Assembly (NCBI RefSeq): GCF_030272615.1
Contig: NC_081406.1
Coordinates: 246,197,218-246,261,217, forward strand
DNA length: 64,000 nucleotides
Source of the DNA: Cryptomeria japonica
Lineage: Eukaryota > Streptophyta > Pinopsida > Cupressales > Cupressaceae
Direction: 5' to 3'
Positions within the stretch are counted from its first letter, which is position 1; each line of letters opens with the position of its first letter. This document shows, piece by piece, positions 10,554 to 22,396 of the stretch. The position numbers and the translations under genes are program-made. The notes under the pieces were generated by a model. The model made no database searches, was not told where the DNA came from, and saw only the letters and a list, made by a program, of their open reading frames with translations.

Positions 10554-11904
10554 GAGGAGGGTTCCATTCTCGAGGAAAATCTTGAAAATAATACCAATGG
10601 GAGAACTCAATTGCCTACCATATGATTGTTTAAGAATGTGTTGAACAATAAGAAAGTCAAAATCACAATAATTACAAACATAAAAATAGGTGAGGATTTT
10701 GAAAAATGGACCAATTCATTGGTTCAAGCATAGGGAGAGCCAAGAGGGATCAAAAATCTCTATGAGAAGCATAAGAGAAGTGGGCTTCTCTTACCCAAGT
10801 AAATTCCACAAGTTGAGTTTCAAACCCATGTATAGACTTCATCAAATTTCACATTCACACCATGTGAAGCCCCCATATAAAAATGTCCATACTTGACCTG
10901 TTTTAAAAAATATAATAAATATAATCATGAATTACAATGAAGCCAATTAACTACCTGTTTCTCCATTCATATCAAGTTTATTACAATCCAAAAGCTTCCC
11001 ATGTTTATTTGAAGGTGCAAAAAATTGCAGTGGTCTCACAATTCACAAGCTTAATGAGAGAACTTAAAAAACATTAAAAAGGCTGTAGAAAGAAGTTTAG
11101 GTCTAGCTTTAAGAGAAGTGACCGATTCGACTATGTATTTAGAGTGAAGAATTGGGGATTAGTAACTCTATACAAGTGCCGACTTCCTATCTTTATGGTG
11201 AACATGTGTAAAAGAAGTTAAGGGGAATGTGCTAAGTATCCAAAGGAGTTACTGTTAATGTAACTTCCATATTCCCCAATTGCAGGAATATTCATTTGAG
11301 GAGACAATGTTACATGACTTCTATTACGTTCCCTTTGTAAGAGAATTAAATAAGTGCAGATAATTGATAATCCTAAACACAACTTATTTTATTTGAAATG
11401 TACAAATAAAGACTGGTCTAACACAAACAAAATAAGCACCCGATTTCTTTCATCTCTGAAAACTACCACAACCTGGTCTTTTATAGTTATCATTAAGGCT
11501 GTCTCAAGATAGTTCTTAACCTTGCCCTCTGAAAGGGACTACCATTTAGCTCTAGGTCTTTGAAAGAGGCTACTGGCAGCCTTTCTTGGTAAAGGATCAA
11601 TTTCAAGTATCTATCCATTCACAATATTTCTAGAGGCAGTTGAAGTAGCTAAATCAATGTCAAAGCAGTTAAAAGTTCGATATGGCTTTTGTTTGAATGG
11701 TAAGGTATTCTACTTTTCTTTTACCGATCAATGGCATTGTAAGGTCTCAACTCTCAAGTTGATTTCTACCCTATGCGTTTCAGTTTTACCTAAAAAGAAT
11801 TTAATGAATTTTTGGGCAACTTGTCCTTTTATGTGTTTCAAGTAATACTTTCAACTGATGGGTTTTGTCTTATTTTAACTCCAACGTGATTTGTATGTTG
11901 ACAG
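10554..11904. other. non-coding sequence upstream of RAD51 exons
   Basis: No further RAD51 exon and no transposon domain was recognised here. If the RAD51 gene is complete this is intron, because the first visible exon begins at a splice acceptor in the middle of the protein. Confidence 0.5.
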
Positions 11905-12523
11905 GTTTGCATTGATGGTTGTGGATAGTGCTACATCCCTTTATAGAACAGATTTTGTAGGTAGAGGAGAATTGTCAGCTAGACAAATGCATCTTGCCAA
12001 GTTCCTTAGAAGTCTTCAGAAAATGGCAGATGAGGTAGGCATCTGTTGACCTAAATAAGAATAGCAAGGAGCATAAAGTCATTGGAAATGTGTTATTATT
12101 ATTATTGTTATTATTATATTTTAATGGTGTGTGATTCTCTTGTATAGTTTGGCGTGGCAGTTGTGGTCACAAATCAAGTTGTTGCTCAAGTAGATGGGTC
12201 TGCTATGTTTGCTGGTCCCCAAGTTAAGCCAATTGGAGGGAATATCATAGCTCATGCTTCTACTACAAGGTATGAATTGAGTTTTCTAAGTTCTTCAATG
12301 GTGGGCATCGGTTTTTGGCCAAAGTTTAGAGAAATAATTTTTTTATGACTAGATCTGATCACATGGCTTACAAAAACATTCCTTTTTTCACAATAATAGG
12401 CTTGCTTTTCGTAAAGGACGAGGTGAGGAACGCATTTGCAAAGTGATCAGTTCGCCTTGCTTACCAGAAGCAGAAGCACGATTTCAAATTTCTACTGAAG
12501 GTGTAATTGATGTCAAAGACTAA
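11905..12523 (+). CDS. RAD51: RAD51 recombinase, last three visible exons
   Basis: RAD51 is the eukaryotic RecA-family ATPase that forms filaments on single-stranded DNA and drives strand exchange in homologous recombination in the nucleus. Exons are 11905-12034, 12148-12269 and 12400-12523 (TAA at 12521). Each intron begins GT and ends AG (113 and 130 bp) and the phases join exactly. Together they encode about 124 residues, the C-terminal third of a ~340-residue protein. Visible landmarks are [15 protein letters not shown] (Walker B region), [40 protein letters not shown] (the L2 DNA-binding loop region) and the end [14 protein letters not shown]. The sequence matches RAD51 and not the meiotic paralogue DMC1, which differs in the L2 region and C-terminus. 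No stop or frameshift is present. Earlier exons are not in the 1.35 kb before the first one, so they lie beyond the retrotransposons, outside the window, or are missing. Confidence 0.93.
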
Positions 12524-13559
12524 TGTTGGGACTTTGTTTCTGCATAATCTGATGGAATAATTGTTCGCCTGTATAATTTGTAATGTTCCAACGTCCATTA
12601 ACCATATTTGTTTTGTGAAATTATTGAATCTACACATCATCCCATTTTTATCTGTATTCTTTCATTGTGAAGATGCCTCAAAAGTTAGATGATGGCAAAG
12701 GCTTCCTAGTCAGCTTCTCTGAGATGTAAGTTTTAATGTAATTTAGACATTTTTTTTGGATAAGACATTTTAATTGGCATTTCGATTGAGGATGCACATG
12801 CTGCTGTTTATTTTATTTTTGACCATCTATACAATTTCCTGAAAATGTAAGCATTGGATGCAATGGTAACTAGCAGTATATTGAACATTTCATAACAATG
12901 AAATTCTGACATTGAACTCCTACAATGGGAGTTTGCTAGATGACTTACTAGCCAAAAGACATTATTTTTTATGTAAAATTTCAATCACACAAGCAACTTA
13001 TAGAATTTATAATTTTATAAAGGAGAATTTGAACTAGGAAACTGCATCCAAAATGTTTATGGTTACTCTTATCTGGCATTATATTGACTTGTTAAAGACT
13101 AGCAGTAATTTGTTCAAAAGCTAGTTAATTACCAAAGGAGGATAAAGCAAGAATTAACGAGTTATGTCTACTAGAAATTATATTCTAGTTCTTATGGAGC
13201 AAAATAAAGGAGTTATCTCTGCTGGGGATTATATTCTAGCTCCGAAGTGAATGCAGAACTTGGCAGTGAGGCATCAAAAGAAAATGGAAACAAGGGCCAC
13301 TCCCATGAGTTTCCGATGGTTGTAGAATTGGGTCTTGTTTGTGTGTGTCTTAAAGTAGTACCCAGCTCTTTACATAAGCACAAAGACAAGGCAGTGTTCC
13401 CTTTGGAAGGTCAAAGATTGGTGAAACTCTCCTTCTAAGTTTCCTAATACTTGGAACTCTAGGATATTTGTGTGAATAGCTTGAGTTGTTTCTCATTTAG
13501 TTAGTGACTCAAAGTCGTGTTAACTGAAACATATGGTCGGAAAAAGAATTTGATGGATT
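12524..13559. other. 3' flank of RAD51, no gene seen
   Basis: AT-rich sequence that should include the RAD51 3' UTR. No strong polyadenylation signal or coding region was identified. Confidence 0.5.
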
Positions 13560-16030
13560 TTCAAATTGAAGGTGTCTCAGTGGACATCTTTTACAATGTT
13601 CAACACAACTCTCTCGAAATAATAAAATCCTCACTGATGCTTCTTCCACAAGCACTCCTTGGTTGAGATGAAACCACCTTTTAAAGGTTCACAGTTGGGA
13701 TCAACTAGGAATGGATGGCAGATGAATCTGCTTTGATGATAATGGCATTTAAGAACTAATTAATCTGTAAATATCTGTGCCCTTTGTGCTAACAAAGGAG
13801 TAGGTAGAAATAGTTTAGCGGGCATGACTGAGGGGTTAGCTTAGTTATACCGTGATAAAGACCTGGGTTTAAATCTTAGCCAGGGAGCTGCTTGGTTTTT
13901 TCCCTTACCTTTTTAAAAGACATGGAATGATTTTAAAAGAAATTGTGGCAGGATATTCAAAGTTAAGGTTTCTCAGTGGAAATAGTAAACTTTTCTGACC
14001 CAACAAGTGTTATTGGTTTAAGATGACACAACCTTTTACAGCTTGGCAGTTGGGATCAACTAGGGAATAGGTGGCAGATGAATAGGATTTGCTGTTAATG
14101 GCATGTTAGTACTAACATATCTGCAAATATCTTCTCCCTTTGTACTTACAAAGCAGTAGACATAAGTAGTCCAGCAGGTGTGACAGAGGTTAGCATAGGG
14201 CTACTGTGATAAAGACTTGGTTCAGATCTTAGCCTGGGAGGTGCTGTGCTTTTCATCTAGTTTACATGGAATGATTTTAATAGAAATTGTGCCAGGAAGC
14301 ATGTGGTATGGTATGATGTTCAAAGTCTATTGTAAGCATTTATTAGTTGTTTTCTTAATGAAGTCTCTCAGAAGTTAAATCTACCCTAACTTGCAGTCAA
14401 TATTTGTACTGAAAATATTTGTACTGAAAAATATGAGTTTGTACTTAAAAGATGGAACATGCAATAGTGAACAACTGCCGTAACGCTTTTAGTGATCTAT
14501 TATATAATTATTATATCAATATGTTTTATTTATGCACACAAGGACTAAAAGTCATGGCAGGACGCATGCATCAGAAGATACTGTATAATGTTCAAAATAT
14601 ATTCAAACAGTTCTCAGCTATGTTCCATGGAGTCGCAAGATGGGTAGGCACAGGGGATGGGGGTTCCAAGGGCCTAGATTTGGGGACAGTGGGGAGAATG
14701 GTGGTCTGTGAAGGCTTGGGGGCAGAGTCCTTACTGGGTGGTTTAGGGATAGAACCTTTGGTGTGTTCCTTGTCATGATACAGGATGCTGTTGAGGGGTA
14801 GAGCGCCTACCATCAAGTGCAAAGTAAGGTCTTCAAAACCACACAAACTTTCATGGTATATTACATTCACATTTTTATCATTTTGTTTTTTGCAACGCCA
14901 ATTCCTTACTATTTTAGAAACTTGGGAGAGATTTGAAATAAGGCTTAGATGCCTATTTGAAAGTTTTTTGTGAGTGTGCAGGGTTTGGGTGGGGCCCATT
15001 AGGGCTAGAGTTTGTGCACACAAATCAAAGACATTTGTTTGGAGTTTTTTTCTTTTTCTTAAATGACTTTTTAATTTTCCTACCATGGGGGATGCCTAGA
15101 AGTCCTAAGGATGGTTGGGAGACTCCTGCAAGTTCTCTAGATATCTTGAAGTCCCCAAGCTGTGTCCAAAGCAGGCGTACATCTTGGAAAAGTTCCCTCT
15201 TTGAGGGTTACATCCTAGAAACATCTTCGGGTTGGTAGCGGAGGTGGTGGGATGGCAAGGGGATGTTTGCCCCAAGGGTGCATGTCTCAGAAATGTCCTT
15301 GTTCTGAAAATGTGGGGATTTTGTTCCCACGGTTCTTATCATGTTTTCTTATGGGTAGAGGCGAAGAAATTATGGCAGGAAGCATGCAATAAAAGATACG
15401 TATAATGTTCAGAATATGTTGCAAGCATTTCTTAGGTGTCCTCTTAACAATGTCTTAGATCTTAAATCTACACCTTAAAATTGCAGTCATACTTGTCCCA
15501 AAAATATTAAGTACTCTTTAGAAGGAAAAGGTAAGAGCGAAGTGGCTGGAATTATGTCTTTGGTTAAATGGTTACATTTTATCTACTACCATACATTCTC
15601 TTTACATGCTTAGGTAAAAAAATAGCGGCAGGAAGCATGCATCAGAGAATATAGTTGATATTCAAAGTATGCTACAAGATTTCTTGCCAGTTTTCTTAAA
15701 TCTCAGAAGTTAAATCTACTTTGTAAAATTGTGGTCAATATTTTCACTGAAAAATGTGTACTCAAAAAGATGGAAAATGCAAGTGTTAAGTGGTAACAGT
15801 AATGAGTTTGGTTTATTGACTACAAGATGTCTACTGTTATACATCTTTTTAACTAAGGAATTGTGAGTAATCATAAATCAGAGGCTATATTATGATCAAA
15901 ATATATTAAAAGAGTTCAGAAGTTATTTCATTAATGAAGTCTTAAAAGTTAAATTCACACTATAAAATTGCATGAATATAAGCATTGAAAAATCGAGTTC
16001 TTAAATAATTGAAAAAATGCAACATAGAAG
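13560..16030. repeat. decayed tandem repeat array, ~250-350 bp units
   Basis: Successive units share the landmarks GGCAGGAAGCATGCAT, a TGTTCAAAATAT stretch, TTAAATCTAC, a TAAAATTGCAGTCAATA stretch and a run near ACTGAAAAAT. Unit starts are near 13940, 14290, 14553, 15371, 15628 and 15860. The first two (13560-13937 and 13938-14290) are longer and share GTTGGGATCAACTAGG and CAGATGAAT. A further part of a unit continues at 17733-17850 after an inserted LINE. The array is interrupted at 14606-15365 too. Divergence between units is high, so the array is old. Confidence 0.75.
14606..15365. other. unidentified insertion in the tandem array
   Basis: A repeat unit starting at 14553 is broken off at about 14605 and array sequence resumes at about 15366. 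The intervening ~760 bp is G-rich on the plus strand and differs in character from the array. An open frame on the minus strand (14592-15086) looks accidental: no domain and biased composition. The type of insertion is unknown. Confidence 0.45.
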
Positions 16031-16080
16031 TTTTTGATTAAGGCAAAAATAGGTTTTGAAGGGACCCGAAACCCTTACAA

Positions 16081-16187
16081 TGTGTGTATGGCTATGGGAG
16101 ACTCTCAACTAGAATGTTGTCATAACAAAAGGAACATGAAAGCACCAGATAACCATGGGTTATTTTGGCTCCCATAGCCACACACAT
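16081..16187. repeat. inverted repeat in LINE 3' UTR
   Basis: Arms at 16081-16100 and 16169-16187 pair over about 18 bp (GGCTATGGGAG with CTCCCATAGCC plus flanking TG/CA), separated by about 68 bp. It lies in the 3' UTR of the LINE copy and could form a hairpin in its RNA. Confidence 0.6.
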
Positions 16188-16258
16188 GGGTATTAAAAAT
16201 AAAGTTGCAAGAATAACAACCAACAACTAGCCTAAAACCAACCCCCAACCAAGAACCA

Positions 16259-17710
16259 TCAAGATTTACATTTAGAGCTACTCTTGTGGGAGCAGAGAGT
16301 CATGTCAAAAGGGGGCTTAGGGAATTTAGCTTTCTTACCCTTTACAGAAATCCAACCATTTTCCACTTGCGTTACCTTACTATGCCAAGCCAACGAAAGA
16401 CCACCATTATCTTGAGAATGAATGCTTGCGGAAAGAGTCTCCACCGTCTTAGAGATAACATCAGATTTCCTCCTTTCAGGCATGACATTGTCAGAAAAGC
16501 CATCAGATTTGATAGCCGGAATGCTATCACAAGAAATTGCAACTTGAGGCCCATTCCCTCTCTTTAGGGGTTGCAACATGATAATCTTGCACAACTTCAA
16601 CAACCCCACCATTTGTGACATTCAAAGAGGATGCCACAAGACCCTGTGAATCCATAGCAACCACTTGAGAAAAACTCCTATGTTGCTCAGATTTCTTCTC
16701 AACCGTATAATGCTGTTTAGAAGTACCTTTCCACCACGTAGTTGTCATTGCCTTTTTCTCAAATCCACATTGTGCAGCCACATGACCTGTTTTAAAACAT
16801 CTTTTACACTGGAAGGGTATCCCTTCATAGTCCAAAGATTGAACCCAACAACTTTTAGAAGATTTGAGTAATATCTCAAGAGGCATCCCTTTTGAAACAT
16901 CCATTTCAACTAGAATGCAGACAAAGCTGGAGTGAAAAATATAAGATGATTCATCATCCACCATCAAAAAATCTCCAAGGGCTTCACTTGCTTCCTCTAA
17001 AAGAGAATCAACCCATAAATGAAGGGGGAGATTAGGAAGCCGAACCCAAATTGTGATCTTGTTAAACGTTTCAGAAGGGTTGAAATCAGAGTGCCAAGGT
17101 TTAATCAACAACAAAAATCTGTCCTCCTAGCTAAAATAATGATCACATAAGATTTTATTTCTATCTTAAGCATTCTCAAACTTTGCAATAAAAAACCCTT
17201 TAGCCATGGGGTAAATATGAACTCTACCAGTAACGAGAGGCTCCCAATGTTTTGAGATCCAGGTATGCAGTTGAGGGAGGCTAGGCCAAAAACCCCTAAA
17301 CTGACAAATCACACCATGTGTGGAAAAACAGAAACATTAGAATCAATTTCCTCTTTCATCTTCGCTTTCAACTTAATGGAAATGGCATTTGCAACAGGAA
17401 TGAACCCACCAACAAACGACCGTCTCCCTTGTCGTGACCTCGAAGCCTCACCAATCCAACTCTGCCCAACAGACACATCGACACCAGAACCAATGGCGAC
17501 ATTTGGCAAAACCCTAGCATCGACAGACGACAAAGTCTTTAAACCCCTTTCATGACAAACAACTGCGTCTCCTCGCTGGCAAACTGCTGTCCTTTCCCCT
17601 TCCTATCCAGCATGTCGCAAGCCCTGCGAACTACCAGCGACCTGAGTTGCAGACTTCCCTGATTGATCTCGCTGCCCAAAGCTCTTGCCTAAACTCCCCA
17701 TTCAAACTCA
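16259..17710 (-). pseudogene. LINE ORF1-type protein, DUF4283-like with CCHC knuckle
   Basis: Read on the minus strand. The best piece is 16527-17114: KPWHSDFNPSETFNKITIWV and LPNLPLHLW are characteristic of the DUF4283 region found in plant L1-type ORF1 proteins, followed by a zinc knuckle CKRCFKTGHVAAQC (all four ligands kept). The C-terminal part in another frame (16259-16621) ends with FDMTLCSHKSSSKCKS. Upstream, 17309-17710 gives N-terminal sequence with a possible ATG near 17700. At least two frameshifts separate the pieces. The protein would bind element RNA in the LINE particle. Confidence 0.75.
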
Positions 17711-17732
17711 ATGTTAGAGCGCAACAGAGAAG

Positions 17733-18807
17733 CTAATGATGTAATTTTTTTCTGGTTAATTGGCTTTTCTTTTGTATTTTATACACTATAAAATTGCAGT
17801 CAATACACTCACTAGAAAATGAATCTGGCTAAAATGAAGCCATTTTAAAAAAGTAGTTAAAACAAGGAAAATACAAACGCGAGGTTGCAACAATGCACAC
17901 ATATAATTGGCTATTTGCTATCTAGTGCACATATGAAATGAAGTTATATTACATAAAAGAGAAAGTACTACCCATGTTATAGAATATGTTAATAAAAAAT
18001 CAGATCTAGACTATTGTAGGGAGGAAATCACATGCTTCAAACTTTTATTTCTATAATTTTTTAGGTCATTTTTCATAAATGCCATACTCATTTTGGTTCA
18101 TTTGGCACATTCACTAACCCTAAACATAGACCCCACTAAATCATCTAGTTCAAAAGACTATTAGCCTAGTTCCGAAGACTTAATTTCTTGGATAGGATCA
18201 TAGTGGATAAAATTACATGTTCAATCTAGGTCAATTTCAAAATTTAATTTTTTTGTTTTTAAAGACAACAATCTTGGGATATAGTTGCTATTTGTTGCTT
18301 TGTATATCAACGTTTTCAAGTAGTGAGTTTTATGGTTGTGTATTTAAGAAAAGTATACTTGGCCACTTTCATAATTGATAAAGAGCATCTTGCAACAATT
18401 CATAAGGATTTGGAAAATAATTTTCTTCAATAGAATGACGTTCTTTCAAAGTTGTGGGCTTTGAAACACACCCAAGGGAACCAATAGAGTGATTGTTAGT
18501 TTCATTAAAGGACATTTTTTGCTAGTGCCAATTTTTTGAAATGGTTGGTTTTGGCTTGACAATAAAACCAAGAATGATCTAACCTCTTCAAATTTTGGAC
18601 AAGAATGCCTAACACCTAAAAGAACAATAGCTTAATTGTATGAGTTGCTAATGTTTACAAGTAAATTGAGAAATTATGTACTATTTTGGTATTAGAGTAG
18701 ATTATCATCTTTAGATATATGAAAAGTTGTATGATAGCAACTAGATATTTGGAGAGCAAAAAATTGCTACTGTACAACCCAATAATCTCTACTCAGGAGT
18801 GGAATTA
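17733..18807. other. remaining array unit, then no gene seen
   Basis: 17733-17850 carries the end of the repeat unit broken by the LINE (TAAAATTGCAGTCAATA). The rest is AT-rich and has no recognisable feature. Confidence 0.5.
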
Positions 18808-19579
18808 TGAAGGAGTCATTGATGAGGAGGGATCTCAAAGAGATCTATCCAGACCAATCAGCAAGAGTAAACACAACATAAACACAACGATATGATGGAG
18901 GTAATGCAGAACATATTGTTTTATTGCATGAAATTTGATTGCATCCAACCGGTAACAACCGGGTTACAACATACCAGCTCACAAGCCTGGTAGAATAGGT
19001 CACAACCGAGACCTTGAATCTTATGATCTATCTTCTACGCACACTCTAGCTATTTGGTTCTCTGATTGATTCTAATTGATTACATTCTAATGCGTAATTA
19101 CAAATATATATATCGATCCAAAGGGTCCAGTCGACCCAAAAGGGATCAAAACCAAGAACAAGACCTAACGTGCAAAATAAACAAGGTCGGCCTCCTCCAA
19201 GAGATTCCTCTGGAAAATCCAAAGGATGAAACATAGATCGCGGGAAAAGGTCGACCACACACCAAGGAACATCAAAATCAATGCCCAAGGCTCCGCAAGC
19301 TTCAGAATGGGTTCCGATAGATCACCAAAATAGGTCCAGGCAACCGGTAACAAAGGAATAATCGGTAACAAGAAATTGTCATGGAAACCGGTAGTGATAT
19401 CTTGCCGGAAAATGATCCAAATGTGTTGTGGTTTGGAAGCAAGATAGATGATAAAGTCTTCAAGTAGAATCCAACTCCACAGGATCCGGTGAACCAAAAC
19501 CGAGACACAAAGGAAAACTGAAAGGAAAATGTTTTTGGTTGATGCAAGATTGCTGTTAACCGAAGATGCTCCTACATCA
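18808..19579 (-). repeat. 3' LTR of gypsy element
   Basis: Pairs with 24182-24966 along its whole length. Shared blocks include AACCGGTAACAACCGGGTT, TATATATCGATCCAAAGG and CCAACTCCACA. It is on the 3' side because the chromodomain ends just beside it (19611). Confidence 0.88.
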
Positions 19580-19610
19580 GACATTCGGGGTTATTGAAAA
19601 AGTGAGCCTC

Positions 19611-20936
19611 TCACTTTGCCGGGGTTAGAGGGAAACCAAGGCGATCTACCTCTGTCTGAGAAATCCAAGATGAATCTTCAATTGGTCTGTCCTTCCACTT
19701 CACAAGATATTCCTTATACTCACTACTCTGGGTACTATGCCCAATCCCATAGTCCAAAATCTCTTCAATCTGATTCGGTTCCTTCCGGGGTAACTGTTTC
19801 TCCGAGTTTGCAACACTGTTCTCAATGAATTTTGGTTCATGGTACTCATGAAGATCTGCAATGTTGAATATAGGTGAAATACTTAGACTATTCGGTAACT
19901 CCACTTCATATGCATTTCCTGAACTGAACTTCCTCAAAATCGTGCAAGGTCCAAACTTCTTCATCTGCAACTTGTTATAAGTTCCAACTGAGAATCTCTC
20001 TTTTCTCAGATATACCATTACTTCATCGCCAACCTCAAATTCCTTATGTCTCCTCTTCTCATGTGCCTTCTCCTTATACTTACTGTTCATGTCTTCCAAA
20101 TGCTGCTTAACTTGAATATTCAACACTGCCATGTGATCCACAAGGTCTTCTGCTTTTGAACTCCTCCTGTCTTCACTGCTAATGTCTCTCAATTCTGATA
20201 TCCCTCTAGGATGCACTCCGGTAACAATCTCAAAAGGTGTTTTTCTGGTACTTCTATTCACTGAATTGTTGTAGGCAAACTCTGCTTGTGCAAGGATTAA
20301 ATCTCAACTTCTGATTTTATCTCCCACTAAACATCTCAACAAATTTCCCAAACTTCGGTTAACAACTTCTATTTGTTCATCAATCAGTGGATGAAAAGTA
20401 GAACTAAACTTCAAATCTGTCTTCATCTTCTTCCAAAGTGTTCTCCAAAAATAGCCAACAAACTCAGTATCTCTGTTTGAAACTATGCTCTTAGGTAATC
20501 CATGCAATCTCACAACTTCTTTGAAAAATAGGTTTGCTACATGCAATGCATCTGATGTCTTCTTACAAGGTATGAAATGAGCCATCTTCGAGAATCTATC
20601 CACTACCACAAATATAGAATCATTCCCTCTCGGTGTCTTAGGCAATCCAAGTACAAAATCCATGCTTATATCCTCCCAAGGTCTTACCGGTATTGTCAAA
20701 GGTTTATACAATCCCACATTTTGACTACTACCTTTTGCAACTTGACAAACTCTACAATTCTGCACATATCTGTTAACATCCTTATGAATTTGGGGCCAAA
20801 AGTACTGCTCACTCACGAATGCTACTGTTTTGTCAATGCCAAAATGTCTAGCTAAACCTCCACTGTGTTTCTCCTTTATCAGATTCTCCCTCATAGAACT
20901 CTTAGGTATGCACAACTGAACTCCTTTGAATAACAT
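19611..20936 (-). pseudogene. gypsy integrase and chromodomain
   Basis: The zinc-binding part (HSGGLARHFG, then CRVCQ) is followed by a core with ISMDFVLGLPKT, IVSNRDTEFVG and a glutamate in DEQIEVVNRSLG, the expected D,D,E positions. One in-frame TGA sits at 20304, in a place where tryptophan would fit (codon TGG to TGA). The C-terminal domain continues (KFGPCTILRKFSSGNAYEVE) and ends with a chromodomain (EYLVKWKDRPIEDSSWI). The chromodomain is thought to steer insertion into heterochromatin in this group. Confidence 0.88.
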
Positions 20937-22260
20937 CCCATCCTGAATGAAGTAATCTAACCATTTGCTTCTTTATCATAACCAGTTCTCTACATGCTTT
21001 CCAAGGTTCTGCAAAATTTGGGTCTTCATCATACAAGATCTTCAAATCATCAAATCCTAATACTGTCACTCTCATCTCAGTCAACAAATTCCTTCTCCTA
21101 CTCAATGCATCAACAACTTTGTTAGATTTCCCACTTCTATGCTTCAACACAAAGGTGTAACTCTGCAAGAATTCTACCCATCTCACATTTTGATTCAACT
21201 TACTCTGACTGTTCAAATACTGCAAAGCTTGATGATTTGTATACAACACAAACTCCTTAGGCAACAAGTAATGTCTCCATTTCTTGAAGGCTTGAACTAT
21301 GGCATAAAATTCTTGATCATACAATGAATATCTCCTCCGGGCATCATTCAATTTCTCATTGAAATAGGCTACTGCTCTTCCTTCTTGACTCAAGATTGCT
21401 CCTATTGTTGTTCCACTTGCATCACAATCCACTTGAAATACTTTATTGAAATCCGGTAAAGCCAACACAGGCTGCTCAGTCACTTTCTGCTTCAATAGTT
21501 CAAAAGTTTTGTTTGCTCCGGTGGTCCACTTGAATTCTTTCCGATCTCCTCTCATGGTCTCAGTCATAGGGTTACAAACTGAACTGAAATTTCTGATAAA
21601 CTTCCGATAAAAACTAGCCAATCCATGAAATGATCTTACCTCTCCTATGCTTTCCAGTGTAGGCCATTCAACAATTGCTTTCACTTTCTGAGGGTCCATC
21701 TTCAAACCATCCTCAGATATCACAAATCCCAAATAGACTAACTCATCTTTCATGAAAGTACACTTCTTGATATTGATTAGCAACTTCTCTTCTCCCAATC
21801 TTTGCAAAACTTGTCTTAACGACAACAAGTGCTCCTCTTTTGTCTTATTGAAAATCAGAATGCCATCCAAATACACAATAACAAACTTACCCAAGAATTT
21901 CTTCAATACCTCGTTCATCAACCTCATGAAAGTACTCGGTGCATTAGTTAATCCAAAAGGCATCACCAACCATTCATACAGTCCTTCATTTGTCTTAAAT
22001 GCCATCTTCCACTCATCACCTTCTCTGATCCTAATCTGATGATATCCACTCTTCAAATCTATCTTTGTAAAGTATTTTTCTCCACTCAAACAGTCCATTA
22101 TGTCATCCATCCTAGGCAAAGGAAACTGGTATTTCACTATGATCTTGTTTATTGCTCTTGAATCGGTACACATCCTCCATTCTCCATTTTTCTTAGGTGC
22201 TAATACTGCAGGTACTGCACAAGGGCTCAAAATTTCCCTAATCAAACCTTTCTTCAACAT
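20902..22260 (-). pseudogene. gypsy reverse transcriptase and RNase H
   Basis: A long intact frame of 452 codons. RT landmarks: [41 protein letters not shown] and the active site [12 protein letters not shown]. The usual YLDD or YVDD is YLDG here, so one metal-binding aspartate is lost and RT should be inactive. RNase H is at the C-terminal end ([46 protein letters not shown]). The frame then passes into integrase through a frameshift near 20902-20936. Confidence 0.9.
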
Positions 22261-22396
22261 CTACTGCACTTGTCTATTCGGTTCTTCATTCTCTGCCGGT
22301 GTCAATCGATGTGAAACTTTGTTAGGCAAACTAGCTTCGGGAACGAAGTCCATGCAATGACTAATACTTCTCACAAGTGGCAATTAATCAGGTACA

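Larger units (their letters stand above)
16019..17732 (-). mobile_element. LINE-derived element lacking ORF2 (copy 1)
   Basis: The minus-strand insert 16031-17720 is flanked by GCAACATAGAAG (16019-16030) and GCAACAGAGAAG (17721-17732), a 12-bp target-site duplication with one mismatch. It begins with an ORF1, runs into a ~230-bp 3' UTR and ends GCCTTAATCAAAAA at its 3' end. No endonuclease or RT is present. The tail (GGTCCCTTCAAAAC) matches the tail of a second copy at 39937-39974. It interrupts a tandem-repeat unit. Confidence 0.85.

Noticed and set aside
11657-11845. Possible extra RAD51 exon or gene upstream of 11905
   Set aside because: The translation has no RAD51 similarity and no fitting splice sites.
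11905-12523. DMC1 as an alternative identity
   Set aside because: The L2-region sequence ([13 protein letters not shown]) and the C-terminal end match RAD51, not DMC1.
13837-13876. tRNA-like A and B boxes (TAGCTTAGTTA and GGTTTAAATCT) in the tandem array, with a second pair near 14191-14229
   Set aside because: The boxes are only 18 bases apart, too close for a tRNA or SINE promoter, and no target duplication or tail surrounds them.
14592-15086. 164-codon minus-strand open frame
   Set aside because: No domain, proline/lysine-biased, and it straddles the border between a repeat unit and an insertion.
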